DNA of 34,621 nt, from positions 1 through 34,621 of the forward strand of contig JAGFJK010000373.1 in NCBI GenBank assembly GCA_024102795.1, in the 5' to 3' direction. Below the pieces are notes generated by a model, which was not told the origin of the DNA, ran no database searches, and saw only the letters and a program-made list of their open reading frames with translations. Shown one piece after another: positions 25,376 to 33,269 of this stretch. The first letter of the stretch is position 1, and every line of letters starts with the position of its first letter. Origin of the DNA: Pirellulaceae bacterium (lineage in GTDB: Bacteria; Planctomycetota; Planctomycetia; Pirellulales; Pirellulaceae). The translations under genes were made by a program, and so were the position numbers.

Positions 25376-26518
25376 ATGCGGCACATCTATCTCGATTACA
25401 ACGCGACGACTCCCATCGCTCCCAGCGTCCAGGAGGCGATGGAGCCGTTCTTGAGCCGGCACTTCGGCAATCCGTCCAGCAACCACGCCCTGGGGCTGGC
25501 CTGCCACGAGGCGATCAGCGACGCCCGCTCCAAGGTCGCCGCGGTGCTGGGCTGCGACACCGACGAAGTCGTTTTCACCTCGGGCGGCACCGAAAGCAAC
25601 AACACGGCGCTCAAGGGCACTTTGCTGCGGCAACTGCCGAGTGCCGGCGGGCATCTGGTGATCTCGGCGATCGAACATCCGGCCATCCGGCAGCCCGCCC
25701 GATTCCTGGAGCGCCTGGGTTACGACCTGACGTTGGTCCCCTGCAACGGTCAGGGGGTTGTGGAACCGGATGCCGTGCAAGCCGCTTTGCGGGCCGACAC
25801 GCGGCTGGTCAGCATCATGCACGCCAACAACGAAGTGGGCACGGTCCAGCCGCTGCGTGCGATCAGCGAAATCTGCCGGGAACGCGGCGTGTTGCTGCAC
25901 ACCGATGCCGCTCAAAGCGTCGGCAAGATCCGCACCTCGGTCCACGAACTGGGCGTCGATCTGTTGACGATCGCCGGGCACAAGCTGTACGCGCCCAAGG
26001 GGGTCGGCGCCCTGTTCGTCCGCCAGGGCGTGCAACTGGAACCGCTGCTGCACGGGGCCGGTCATGAGGGCGGACTGCGGGCGGGGACGGAAAACGTGCC
26101 TTACATCGTCGCTCTGGGGCAGGCGCTGCAACTGACCCGCAAGGCGCTGGACGATTCGATGCGGCGACTGGCCGCGCTCCGCGACCGCCTGCTGGAGCAG
26201 CTTCGCGCTGGAATTGGGCAGGAACTTGCGGTCCACGGGGAGGGCGCCGAGCGGTTGCCGAACACGCTGAGCGTGAACTTTCCGCGGGTTGCCGGCAGCG
26301 ACCTGCTGGACCGCATCCCGGAACTCTGCGCGTCCACTGGCGCGGCATGCCACAGCGGTGTAACACGCATGTCCGACACGCTGCGGGCGATGGGCGTATC
26401 TCCGGAGCAGGCCCGCGGCACGGTCCGGCTGAGCGTCGGCTGGTACACGTCGGAGGAAGAGATCGACCGTGCCGCCAGCCTGCTGCTGGACGCCTGGGAG
26501 CACCTCTGCCTGGCGTAG
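25376..26518 (+). CDS. Cysteine desulfurase / selenocysteine lyase-like PLP enzyme
   Basis: Class V aminotransferase-fold PLP enzyme of the NifS/IscS group, 380 aa. Family motifs are IYLDYNATTP, FGNPSSNHALG, FTSGGTESNN, SAIEHPAIR (His), MHANNEVGTVQP, HTDAAQSVGK, AGHKLYAPKGVG (PLP-binding Lys) and RAGTENV. The catalytic-Cys segment is STGAACHSG. Ordinary IscS has GSAC(T/S)SG on a longer loop, while animal selenocysteine lyase, as I recall it, has VGAACHSD. The enzyme releases sulfur (or selenium) from Cys (or Sec) as persulfide or selenide for Fe-S, thiouridine or selenophosphate synthesis. No iscU or other Fe-S genes are adjacent. Which substrate it prefers cannot be decided from sequence alone. 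The preceding gene is the small pilin. Confidence 0.9.
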   Translation: MRHIYLDYNATTPIAPSVQEAMEPFLSRHFGNPSSNHALGLACHEAISDARSKVAAVLGCDTDEVVFTSGGTESNNTALKGTLLRQLPSAGGHLVISAIEHPAIRQPARFLERLGYDLTLVPCNGQGVVEPDAVQAALRADTRLVSIMHANNEVGTVQPLRAISEICRERGVLLHTDAAQSVGKIRTSVHELGVDLLTIAGHKLYAPKGVGALFVRQGVQLEPLLHGAGHEGGLRAGTENVPYIVALGQALQLTRKALDDSMRRLAALRDRLLEQLRAGIGQELAVHGEGAERLPNTLSVNFPRVAGSDLLDRIPELCASTGAACHSGVTRMSDTLRAMGVSPEQARGTVRLSVGWYTSEEEIDRAASLLLDAWEHLCLA

Positions 26519-26562
26519 ATGTACAGCGCCGCTTGGAATCGATCCTTACCACGCGGGGAAGG

Positions 26563-26610
26563 TGAGCGAAAATCGTCCGCGGGCCTCCCTCGCTGACGCT
26601 TCGGGCTTCG
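26563..26610. repeat. Interspersed repeat, second copy of the 15238 family
   Basis: ggtgagcgaaaatcgtccgc followed by gggcctccctcgctgacgct and tcgggctt. The last part matches the element translated at 15238-15260. It lies just after the cysteine desulfurase gene. Confidence 0.7.
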
Positions 26611-26654
26611 TGTGGCCACGAGAATGGCCCGTCCCGTCTTACTGTCCCGCCTTA

Positions 26655-27024
26655 GAGATCGTGTAGCTCTTAAGTCCTTTGCCAGCAAGTTTCAGGATAT
26701 TTTGGTCGACTATTCGATCCGGTTTCCCAACCGGCGCGGGAAACCCCACAAATCACTTCTGGCTCCCTCCCCGAAGCGGGGAGGGAGCCAGAGGGATTTC
26801 AAGGGGGGAGAGCTCGCGGAAGCAGAGGCCGTCCCAAGTTCCCGCTATCCACACCCCCTAAATCCCGAGTTACCAACGCCTTAAAAGCTGCACGATCTCG
26901 AAGCTTGGGAGGGAGCCAAAGGGATATCAAAGGAGAGCGCTCGCCGAAGCGGAAGCCGTCCAGGTTCCCCTCGGTTGCAACGCCAAATTCCCTCGTCAGC
27001 ACAACTTAAAAGTTGCACGACCTC
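26655..27024. repeat. MITE-like element with terminal inverted repeats and a tandem partial copy
   Basis: gagatcgtgtagctcttaag (26655-26674) and cttaaaagctgcacgatctc (26880-26899) are inverted copies with 18 of 20 positions matching. They bound a 245-bp non-coding element. Inside are two hairpins: ggtttccc/gggaaacc (26721-26745) and a 15-bp stem at 26759-26791. A shortened second copy of the right part follows, ending in a third motif ttaaaagttgcacgacctc near 27006. The block separates the convergent cysteine desulfurase and TPR genes. Confidence 0.65.
26759..26791. terminator. Perfect 15-bp hairpin between convergent genes
   Basis: ctggctccctccccg pairs with cggggagggagccag around a 3-nt aag loop. 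It is symmetric, so it could stop transcripts from both sides. No T-run follows, and it is part of the repeat element, so terminator activity is only an inference. Confidence 0.45.
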
Positions 27025-27025
27025 C

Positions 27026-27370
27026 TTACTGTGGCGGCCGGGATTGCAGCATGTGGGCGCGGGCCATGGCGTCTTCCGCCAGTTGGATGTAGCGCATGTC
27101 CTGCGTGCCGGCAAAGGCCCGCTGGTACGTGACGCTCATCGCCGTAAAAGTAAACGGATCGTTCGGATCCAGTTCGCACGCTCGCTGCCCGTGCCGCACG
27201 GCGTCGGCATGGCGGTTCAGTTTGCCGTAGACCACGGCCAGCGCGAAATGGGCCAAGGCGTAGGCTTCGTCCTGCTGGAGTGCCTGCTCGAACTTCGCCG
27301 CCGCCTCCTCGTAGTGCCCAGCATCCTTAAGCTGCTCGCCTTTCGCGTAGAGCGCTTCGGCCGTCGCCAT
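27026..27370 (-). CDS. Small TPR-repeat protein
   Basis: A 114-aa protein made almost wholly of tetratricopeptide repeats. ALYAKGEQLKDAGHYEEAAAKFEQALQQDEAYALAHFALAVVYGKLNRHADAVRHGQRACELDPNDP covers two canonical repeats, and a third, less regular helical pair follows to the end. No signal peptide is seen, so it is probably cytoplasmic and acts in protein binding; the partner is unknown. A TTG start at 27379 is possible. The ATG at 27370 is preferred because GGGGAG lies 9 nt before it. It is divergent from lpxA, with 280 bp between them that hold no other feature I can name. Confidence 0.8.
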   Translation of the reverse strand: MATAEALYAKGEQLKDAGHYEEAAAKFEQALQQDEAYALAHFALAVVYGKLNRHADAVRHGQRACELDPNDPFTFTAMSVTYQRAFAGTQDMRYIQLAEDAMARAHMLQSRPPQ

Positions 27371-27650
27371 GTCTGCCAACTCCCCTGAATGTGGCCCTCG
27401 CCCAGAGGGTCTGATCTGCCTGATGGTCCACCGTGTCGCCCCAGTTTACCAAGTGACGCCGGCCGAGCGGAGTGGAGGTGCGGGGACGCGGAGGAAAAAT
27501 CCGAAAAACCGACCAACTTGCCTTAAGCCGGAGAACCCGTCCAGCCGATACGAACCGTTGAGAAAAATTCCGGCTGTTCGAGCCGAAGCCTCCACCGGGA
27601 CGGCCGCTCGAGAACGCCCAGGCCCCACGGTATTCAGGTGCGAGAAAATC

Positions 27651-28505
27651 GTGAGCTCCGTACACCCCACGTCGGTTGTCAGCCCCCGCGCTCAACTCGG
27701 TCGCGACGTCGAGATTGGTCCGTTCTGCGTCGTTGAAGACGACGTGATCCTGGGAGACGGCTGCCGGCTGTCCAGCCACGTCGTGATCCGGGCCGGCACC
27801 CGCTTGGGTCGGGACAATACGGTGTGCGAGGGGGCCATTCTGGGAGGCCGTCCCCAGCATCTGCGGGCCGGCGACGCGGTCGGGCGGCTGGAAATCGGCC
27901 ACGGCAACACAATCCGTGAACACGCCACGATTCACGTGGGTCTGACTCCCGACCAGGTGACCTCGGTCGGCGACAACAACCTGATCATGGTCAACGCGCA
28001 CATCGCGCACGACTGCCACATCGGCAACCACACGATCCTGGCCAACAACGTGATGCTGGCCGGGCACATTTCGGTGGCCGATCGGGCCTACTTGTCGGGC
28101 GCCGTGGCGGTCCACCAGTTCTGCCGCATCGGGCCCTATGCCATGGTCGGCGGCCAGGGCCACATCAAACATGACGTGCCGCCCTACGTGACCGTCGACG
28201 GCAAGAGCAGCCTGGTGGTCGGCCTGAACGTGATCGGCTTGCGGCGGAACGGATTCGATTCCGAGCAGATCCGGCAGCTCAAGGAAGCCTACCGGCTGAT
28301 CTACCGCAGCGGATTGAGCTGGAACCTGGTGCTGGAGCAGTTGTCGGCCCGGTTCACCGAGGGCCCCGCGGCCTTGTACGGCTCGTTCCTGCGGGGCGGC
28401 AAACGGGGTTTCATCCAGGAGCGACGGATGCCCCGCCTGTCCGCCTTGCGCGTTGCCGACGAAGCGACTTTGCCAGCCGAGGAAGCGGCTCGCAGGGCGT
28501 CGTAG
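27651..28505 (+). CDS. lpxA: Acyl-ACP--UDP-N-acetylglucosamine O-acyltransferase
   Basis: First enzyme of lipid A synthesis: transfers a 3-hydroxyacyl chain from ACP to O3 of UDP-GlcNAc in the cytoplasm. The protein is 284 aa, slightly longer than E. coli LpxA. The N-terminal two thirds are left-handed beta-helix hexapeptide repeats (VHPTSVVSPRAQLGRDVEIGPFCVV and on). NAHIAHDCHIGNHTILANNVMLAGH contains the catalytic His, and AVHQFCRIGPYAMVGG and DVPPYVTVDGK follow as in LpxA. The C-terminal helical part has NVIGLRRNGF and AYRLIYRSG. No ATG precedes the first repeat, so the GTG at 27651 is taken as start; the ribosome site is weak. It indicates an outer membrane with lipid A. The other lpx genes are outside the window. 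Confidence 0.93.
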   Translation: MSSVHPTSVVSPRAQLGRDVEIGPFCVVEDDVILGDGCRLSSHVVIRAGTRLGRDNTVCEGAILGGRPQHLRAGDAVGRLEIGHGNTIREHATIHVGLTPDQVTSVGDNNLIMVNAHIAHDCHIGNHTILANNVMLAGHISVADRAYLSGAVAVHQFCRIGPYAMVGGQGHIKHDVPPYVTVDGKSSLVVGLNVIGLRRNGFDSEQIRQLKEAYRLIYRSGLSWNLVLEQLSARFTEGPAALYGSFLRGGKRGFIQERRMPRLSALRVADEATLPAEEAARRAS

Positions 28506-28830
28506 CTCGGCGCGGCACCGTGTCATTTCAGGCCAGGGGATGCGCCAGTGAAGCCTCGCCAACACTGAGCGTGTGCGGTCGTCCAGCGGACGGTGGGTCA
28601 TCTCAGGATTCGCCACAAGTCGCAAGCCACGATCGACTCTGGTACTGCCCCCGCAATCCCTTGCGACCACAAGTCCCCAGCGAATAGAATTCACATAGTC
28701 CGTGGCGCGGGGCTAGTAGGGGCTAGTAGTGGGGGGGCGACCAAGTTCAACGTACGATCTATCCGGCCGCGTCCTGCCGCCGGATGAACTGCAATTCGTT
28801 CGGCGTTCGGAACGCTGGCGCTGCTTCACA
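28506..28830. other. Intergenic gap, no gene seen
   Basis: This 325-bp stretch lies between lpxA and the HEPN gene. It contains a short direct repeat (ggggctagta twice, near 28711-28732). I see no ORF, RNA gene or promoter I can support. The base composition becomes visibly less GC-rich towards its end, marking the start of an accessory patch. Confidence 0.5.
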
Positions 28831-29070
28831 ATGCAATTCCGAGATCGAGATTACTACCGGGCCAGTTTGGATCGGATGCGTCAGGCGCAAGCGCTGTCGA
28901 TGCACGGGGATGCTTATGCGTTGTCGATGTACTGCAGCGGACTCGCTGTTGAATGTCTCCTGCGAGCGTTTCGCTGGCGAGAGGATAACTCGTTTGAAGG
29001 ACGACACGATTTGACGGATCTGCTCAAGGCCAGCGGAATGGTGCTGTGGGACTCCCAGACAAAATCGTAG
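28831..29070 (+). CDS. Short HEPN-domain protein, probably truncated
   Basis: A 79-aa protein whose sequence (DYYRASLDRMRQAQALSMHGDAYALSMYCSGLAVECLLRAFRW, then GRHDLTDLLKASG) looks like the first two to three helices of a HEPN domain. HEPN proteins are commonly RNases or partners in toxin-antitoxin and defence systems. A full domain is usually over 110 residues, so the C-terminal helices seem missing. The usual RxxxxH nuclease motif is not visible. It ends at a TAG inside the start of the next frame. The patch is AT-richer than its neighbours, which suggests transfer. It may be a decayed gene. Confidence 0.6.
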   Translation: MQFRDRDYYRASLDRMRQAQALSMHGDAYALSMYCSGLAVECLLRAFRWREDNSFEGRHDLTDLLKASGMVLWDSQTKS

Positions 29071-29564
29071 CCGCCCTGCAAACGCCCCTCGGTGCGGAAT
29101 ACATCCGTCTCGATGACGACGATGGCGTTTCTGGTTTCGTCGTGTCGCGTCGATTTGAAAAGATGTCAACGTTAGACCGTCCGCAATTGATCGACGACGC
29201 ACTTCGCAACGCCCCTGATCCGCTGACCCCTGAAGAACATCGCCAGATTCTGATGATCGCTGGTCTCACTCCTATCGAATACGAGTCAGCAGGCGCGAGA
29301 GTTAGAGTCCATGAAATCAGAGAACACGATGATGGATCCCTTGAAGTCTTGCTACACGGCGGGTACTCGGATGCCGCGTACGTACGGGGTGCGTTAAATA
29401 ATCAAAAGGGCGTCCAGACGACGGAACCCGAACAATGTCCTGATGCCATTGGAGTTCTAATGACATTCCGCGCAAAGGGCACGGCGGCAGATCCCCTCAC
29501 AAGGGAGCGGGCAATCAGGATCTTGAAGGCTGAGCAATACGTACGGGTCATGCAGAACGACTAA
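29046..29564 (+). CDS. Hypothetical protein, possible BolA-like N-terminal fold
   Basis: A 172-aa protein starting at a GTG that overlaps the HEPN gene by 25 bases in another frame. An ATG at 29163 is an alternative. Residues about 5-50 (IVAALQTPLGAEYIRLDDDDGVSGFVVSRRFEKMSTLDRPQLIDDAL) resemble the BolA pattern of a short helix, acidic strand, 'VVSxxFxxMSxxxRxxLI'. This is a weak match and an inference. The second half (VRVHEIREHDDGSLEVLLHGGYSDAAYVRG) is unassigned. The overlap suggests translational coupling with the HEPN protein, or a frameshift junction. Confidence 0.6.
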   Translation: MGLPDKIVAALQTPLGAEYIRLDDDDGVSGFVVSRRFEKMSTLDRPQLIDDALRNAPDPLTPEEHRQILMIAGLTPIEYESAGARVRVHEIREHDDGSLEVLLHGGYSDAAYVRGALNNQKGVQTTEPEQCPDAIGVLMTFRAKGTAADPLTRERAIRILKAEQYVRVMQND

Positions 29565-29612
29565 CCAATGAACCAATAAGTCTTTGACAGCGCGAGGAAG
29601 CAGCACACAACC

Positions 29613-30014
29613 GTGAGCTACAAGCTGCTACGTGCCGATACGTTTTGTTCCATCATCGCCGATCTATTCGGCAACGAGGTTGCAATCGAGTGGCGTAATT
29701 GCGATGAGAACGAATGGGATTGGTGCGAAGAGTTCGATCTTCAACTTCATAAGGTGGTCCGCAAAACCGCGTCAGCAACGGGCGTCGAGTACGAAGAGGT
29801 GGTTTTTGACGAGTCGCTAAACAGAAGCCAGCATCGTGAAAACCTCGACTCATTCTACACGCCTCTTGGCGTGCGGCTCGGATTTGAGTTGGCGTCCGTC
29901 GAAGAACGCGGTTTTGCACGCATTTTTAATTCAACCTATATCTTCGCGAAAGAGCTTGGTGATCATGGTATGCCTCAGGGCAAGGTGTTGATTGGAGGTG
30001 GTTGCTCATATTGA
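29613..30014 (+). CDS. Hypothetical protein
   Basis: A 133-aa acidic soluble protein with no family I recognise. It contains an aromatic, acidic cluster (NCDENEWDWCEEFDLQ) and ends in GGGCSY. The start is a GTG at 29613 with GAGGAAG about 12 nt upstream, rather far. It lies 48 nt after the previous gene in the same AT-richer patch and may belong to the same acquired unit. A small hairpin, ggcggg-tttc-cccgcc (30070-30085), follows the stop. Confidence 0.55.
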   Translation: MSYKLLRADTFCSIIADLFGNEVAIEWRNCDENEWDWCEEFDLQLHKVVRKTASATGVEYEEVVFDESLNRSQHRENLDSFYTPLGVRLGFELASVEERGFARIFNSTYIFAKELGDHGMPQGKVLIGGGCSY

Positions 30015-30112
30015 AAACCCACAAACGTCGAATCCAAGGGTAACAACCGACGACATAATCGAGTAGTCGGGCGGGTTTCCCCGCCTGGTTATCACACTAC
30101 TACAGGCTGACG

Positions 30113-30432
30113 CTCAATCGGGCCTTGGGGCCAGGCTGGTTTCAGCGGCAAGAGCGATTGGGGACAATCGCTCCACCAGATGTGTAGCCCGATTGTCCTC
30201 AATCGGGCTTTGGGGCCAGGCTGGTTTCAGCGTCAAGAGCGATTGGGGACAATCGCTCCACCAGGTGTGTGGCCCGATTGTCCTCAATCGGGCTTTGGTG
30301 CCAGGTTGGTTTCAGCGGCAAGAGCGATTGAGGACAATCGCTCCACCAGATGTGTAGCCCGATTGTCCCCAATCGGGCCTTGGGGCCGGGCTGGTTTCAG
30401 CGTCAAGAGCGATTGGGGACAATCGCTCCACC
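30113..30432. repeat. 85-bp tandem repeat, nearly four copies, two hairpins per unit
   Basis: Full units start at 30187, 30272 and 30357, with an incomplete first copy from about 30113. Each unit holds gcccgattg-tcct-caatcgggc and gagcgattg-ggga-caatcgctc, two 9-bp hairpins that share the core cgattg/caatcg. Loop bases vary between units (tcct/tccc and ggga/agga) while stems are kept. The array ends 4 bp before the ppdK stop codon and fills the 422-bp gap between convergent genes. No protein is encoded. Confidence 0.9.
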
Positions 30433-30436
30433 CGGG

Positions 30437-33112
30437 TTACGGCTTGCGATTACGCAGCGCGGCCTGCGCGGCGGCCAGGCGGGCGATTGGCACCCGGAAC
30501 GGCGAGCAGCTCACGTAGTTCAATCCCACCTTGTGGCAGAAATTGATCGACGCCGGGTCGCCGCCGTGTTCGCCGCAGATCCCGACCTTCAAGTCGGAGC
30601 GGGTCTTGCGGCCGCGCTCCACACCCATCTCGACCAGTTGCCCCACACCGCCGGTATCCAATGTCTGGAACGGATCGGCGTGCAGGATCTGGGACTCCTC
30701 CTTCAGGTAGTCCGGCAGGAAGCTGTTGACGTCGTCGCGGCTGTAGCCGAACGTCATTTGCGTCAGGTCGTTCGTGCCGAAGCTGAAGAAGTCGGCGTAC
30801 TGGGCCACATCGTCGGCGGTCAAGGCGGCCCGCGGGATTTCGATCATCGTGCCGATCAGGATGTGCAGGTCGCCCGTGTAGCCTTCCGCCTGTTTGACCT
30901 GGGCGATCGTCTTCTCGGTCAGGTCGCGCAGCAGCCGCAGTTCGGCGGCGGTGCCGATCAGCGGGATCATGATTTCCGGATGCGCGTCGATCTTCTTGCG
31001 TTTGCAGGCGATCGTGGCTTGCACGATCGCCGTGACCTGCATCACGAGGATTTCGGGGTAGGTGACGCTGAGCCGGCAGCCGCGATGCCCCAGCATCGGG
31101 TTCGCCTCGTGCAGTTGGGTGACCCGTTCCTTGACCTTGGACGGTTTCACGCCCAGCACCTGGGCCACCTCGGCCTGGCTCTTGGCATCGTGCGGCAGGA
31201 ACTCGTGCAGCGGCGGGTCGAGCAGCCGGATGGTGACCGGCAGGCCCTTCATGGCGGTGAAGATGCCGATGAAGTCCTCGCGCTGGAACGGCAGCAGCTT
31301 GGCCAGAGCCGCCTCGCGAGCCTCGCGCGTCTCGGCCAGGATCATCTCCCGCATCGGCGTGATCCGGTCCTCTTCAAAGAACATGTGTTCGGTCCGGCAG
31401 AGCCCGATCCCCTCGGCCCCGAAGTCGCGAGCACGCTGAGCGTCCTGCGGCGTATCGGCGTTGGTGCGGATGTTGAGCGTGCGGTACTTGTCGGCCCACT
31501 TCATCACCTTGGCGAAATCGCCCGACAGCTTGGGCGTGGTGGTGGCCACTTCGCCGGCCATGACTTCGCCGGTGGAGCCGTCCAGGGAAAGCGTGTCGTT
31601 GTGGGTGAACACCTTGCCGTTGACGCGGATCTTGCGGGCCTTTTCGTCGATGATGATCTCGCCCGCGCCCGCCACGCAGCACCGCCCCCAGCCGACGGCG
31701 ACCACGGCGGCGTGGCTGGTGCGGCCACCCGTGCTGGTCAGGATCCCCGTGGCACAGTGCATCCCGTCGATGTCTTCGGGGCTGGTTTCGCGGCGGACCA
31801 GCAGCACTTTCTCGCCCGCCTGCGTGCGATGCACCGCCTCGGCGGCCGTGAATGCCAGTTTGCCAACGGCCGATCCGGGCGAGGCGGCCAGGCCCTTGGT
31901 CAGCACTTCGGCCGTCTTCTTGGCTTCGGGATCGAATCCGGGCAACAGCAGTTGGGTCAGGTCGCCGGCCGGAATCCGCAGCGTCGCCTTCTCCTCGTCG
32001 ATCAGCCCCTCGCGGACCATGTCGCAGGCGATCTTGACCGCCGCCATGCCGGTCCGTTTGCCCGTCCGCGTCTGCAGCATGTACAGCTTGCCGCGCTCGA
32101 TCGTGTACTCGATGTCCTGCATATCGCGGTAGTGGTTTTCCAGGGTCGTCTTGACCTCCAGCAACTGGCGGTAGATGCTGCGGTTCCACTTGGGCATCTC
32201 GTCGACCGACGTGGGCGTGCGGATGCCGGCCACCACGTCTTCGCCCTGGGCATTGACCAGGAATTCGCCGTAGAACTTGTTCTCGCCGGTGGTCGGGTTG
32301 CGGGTGAAGCCGACGCCGGTGCCGGAGTCGTCGCCCATGTTGCCGAAGACCATCGACTGCACGTTGACGGCCGTTCCCAGCAGGCCGCGGATGCCTTCCA
32401 CTTCGCGGTACTTCACCGCCCGCTCGGTGTTCCAACTGCGGAACACGGCCTCGATCGCCAGCTCCAACTGCCGCATCGGGTCTTGCGGGAACGGCTCGCC
32501 AGTGTGCTTGCGGTAAATCTCCTTGTATTCCTCGCACAACTTCCGCAGACCCTCGGTGGGGACGTCCGTGTCCGACGCGGCGTTGCAGGACCGCTTGATG
32601 CGCGAGAAGCAGGCTTCGAACACCTGGTGGTCGACGCCCATCACCACGTCGCCGAACATGTTGATCAGCCGGCGGTAGGCGTCGTACGCGAACCGTTCAT
32701 TACTGGTCGCGTTGGCCAGGCCGACGACCGAGGTGTCGGTCAGCCCCAGGTTCAGGATGGTGTTCATCATGCCCGGCATACTGACCGCCGCGCCGGAGCG
32801 GACAGAGACCAGCAGCGGATGGCGGTCGTCGCCAAAGACCTTGTCCAGTTCCTTCTCCAGCATGCGGACGTTCTTCTGGACGGCGTCCATCATGCCGTCC
32901 GGCAACCGCCGACCGCTCTGGTAATACTGGGCGCAGACCCCCGTCGTGATCGTGAAGCCGGGGGGGACGGGCAGGCCGATGCCGGTCATCTCGGCCAGGT
33001 TGGCCCCCTTGCCGCCCAGCAAATCCTTGCCCAGACCGCGGCCCTCGGTCAGGTCCTTGCCGAAGTAGTAGATCATGCGCGTGGCGGCGGTTGCCGCTTT
33101 TGCCTTGGCCAT
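30437..33112 (-). CDS. ppdK: Pyruvate, phosphate dikinase
   Basis: Cytoplasmic enzyme that interconverts pyruvate + ATP + Pi and phosphoenolpyruvate + AMP + PPi, 891 aa, the normal family length. The N-terminal nucleotide-binding domain starts at MIYYFGKDLTEG and has GGKGANLAEMTGIGLPVPPGFTITT. The middle has the phosphohistidine domain with TGGRTSHAAVVA (catalytic His). The C-terminal PEP/pyruvate barrel has GIGLCRTEHMFFE, MLGHRGCRL, FGTNDLTQMTFGYSRDD and ICGEHGGDPAS..VSCSPFRVP with the catalytic Cys. The ATG at 33112 gives an N-terminus of the usual form; AGGAAGG lies about 11 nt upstream. Upstream open codons to 33343 are non-coding shadow. A long open frame on the opposite strand is a GC artefact. 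Confidence 0.97.
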   Translation of the reverse strand: MAKAKAATAATRMIYYFGKDLTEGRGLGKDLLGGKGANLAEMTGIGLPVPPGFTITTGVCAQYYQSGRRLPDGMMDAVQKNVRMLEKELDKVFGDDRHPLLVSVRSGAAVSMPGMMNTILNLGLTDTSVVGLANATSNERFAYDAYRRLINMFGDVVMGVDHQVFEACFSRIKRSCNAASDTDVPTEGLRKLCEEYKEIYRKHTGEPFPQDPMRQLELAIEAVFRSWNTERAVKYREVEGIRGLLGTAVNVQSMVFGNMGDDSGTGVGFTRNPTTGENKFYGEFLVNAQGEDVVAGIRTPTSVDEMPKWNRSIYRQLLEVKTTLENHYRDMQDIEYTIERGKLYMLQTRTGKRTGMAAVKIACDMVREGLIDEEKATLRIPAGDLTQLLLPGFDPEAKKTAEVLTKGLAASPGSAVGKLAFTAAEAVHRTQAGEKVLLVRRETSPEDIDGMHCATGILTSTGGRTSHAAVVAVGWGRCCVAGAGEIIIDEKARKIRVNGKVFTHNDTLSLDGSTGEVMAGEVATTTPKLSGDFAKVMKWADKYRTLNIRTNADTPQDAQRARDFGAEGIGLCRTEHMFFEEDRITPMREMILAETREAREAALAKLLPFQREDFIGIFTAMKGLPVTIRLLDPPLHEFLPHDAKSQAEVAQVLGVKPSKVKERVTQLHEANPMLGHRGCRLSVTYPEILVMQVTAIVQATIACKRKKIDAHPEIMIPLIGTAAELRLLRDLTEKTIAQVKQAEGYTGDLHILIGTMIEIPRAALTADDVAQYADFFSFGTNDLTQMTFGYSRDDVNSFLPDYLKEESQILHADPFQTLDTGGVGQLVEMGVERGRKTRSDLKVGICGEHGGDPASINFCHKVGLNYVSCSPFRVPIARLAAAQAALRNRKP

Positions 33113-33269
33113 GCCTGTGCCTGCCTTCCTGGGTACGACGAATGCGAATGAGAGCGGAAAATACTGGCTTTTCCGCTCGGAATGAGTCTTACGGAAACCG
33201 GCGGAGTCTAACAGGTTGCCGGGCGAACCGTCAATGTACCGTGGGCCGGGCCAGCGGGCCCGCCGGATT

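Noticed and set aside
24785..26503. A 572-codon minus-strand frame opposite the cysteine desulfurase
   Set aside because: Low-complexity shadow; the plus strand encodes a full PLP enzyme with all motifs.
27369..27650. N-terminal extension of LpxA
   Set aside because: The residues are low-complexity and precede the first beta-helix turn. The GTG at 27651 gives a normal LpxA N-terminus.
30020..30040. Possible tRNA T-loop (gtcgaatcc)
   Set aside because: No matching acceptor, D or anticodon stems around it. I found no tRNA, including selC, in the intergenic gaps I could inspect by eye.
30350..33151. A 933-codon open frame on the plus strand opposite ppdK
   Set aside because: Composition is typical antisense shadow (His/Gln/Arg/Ala-rich) and the minus strand encodes a complete PPDK.
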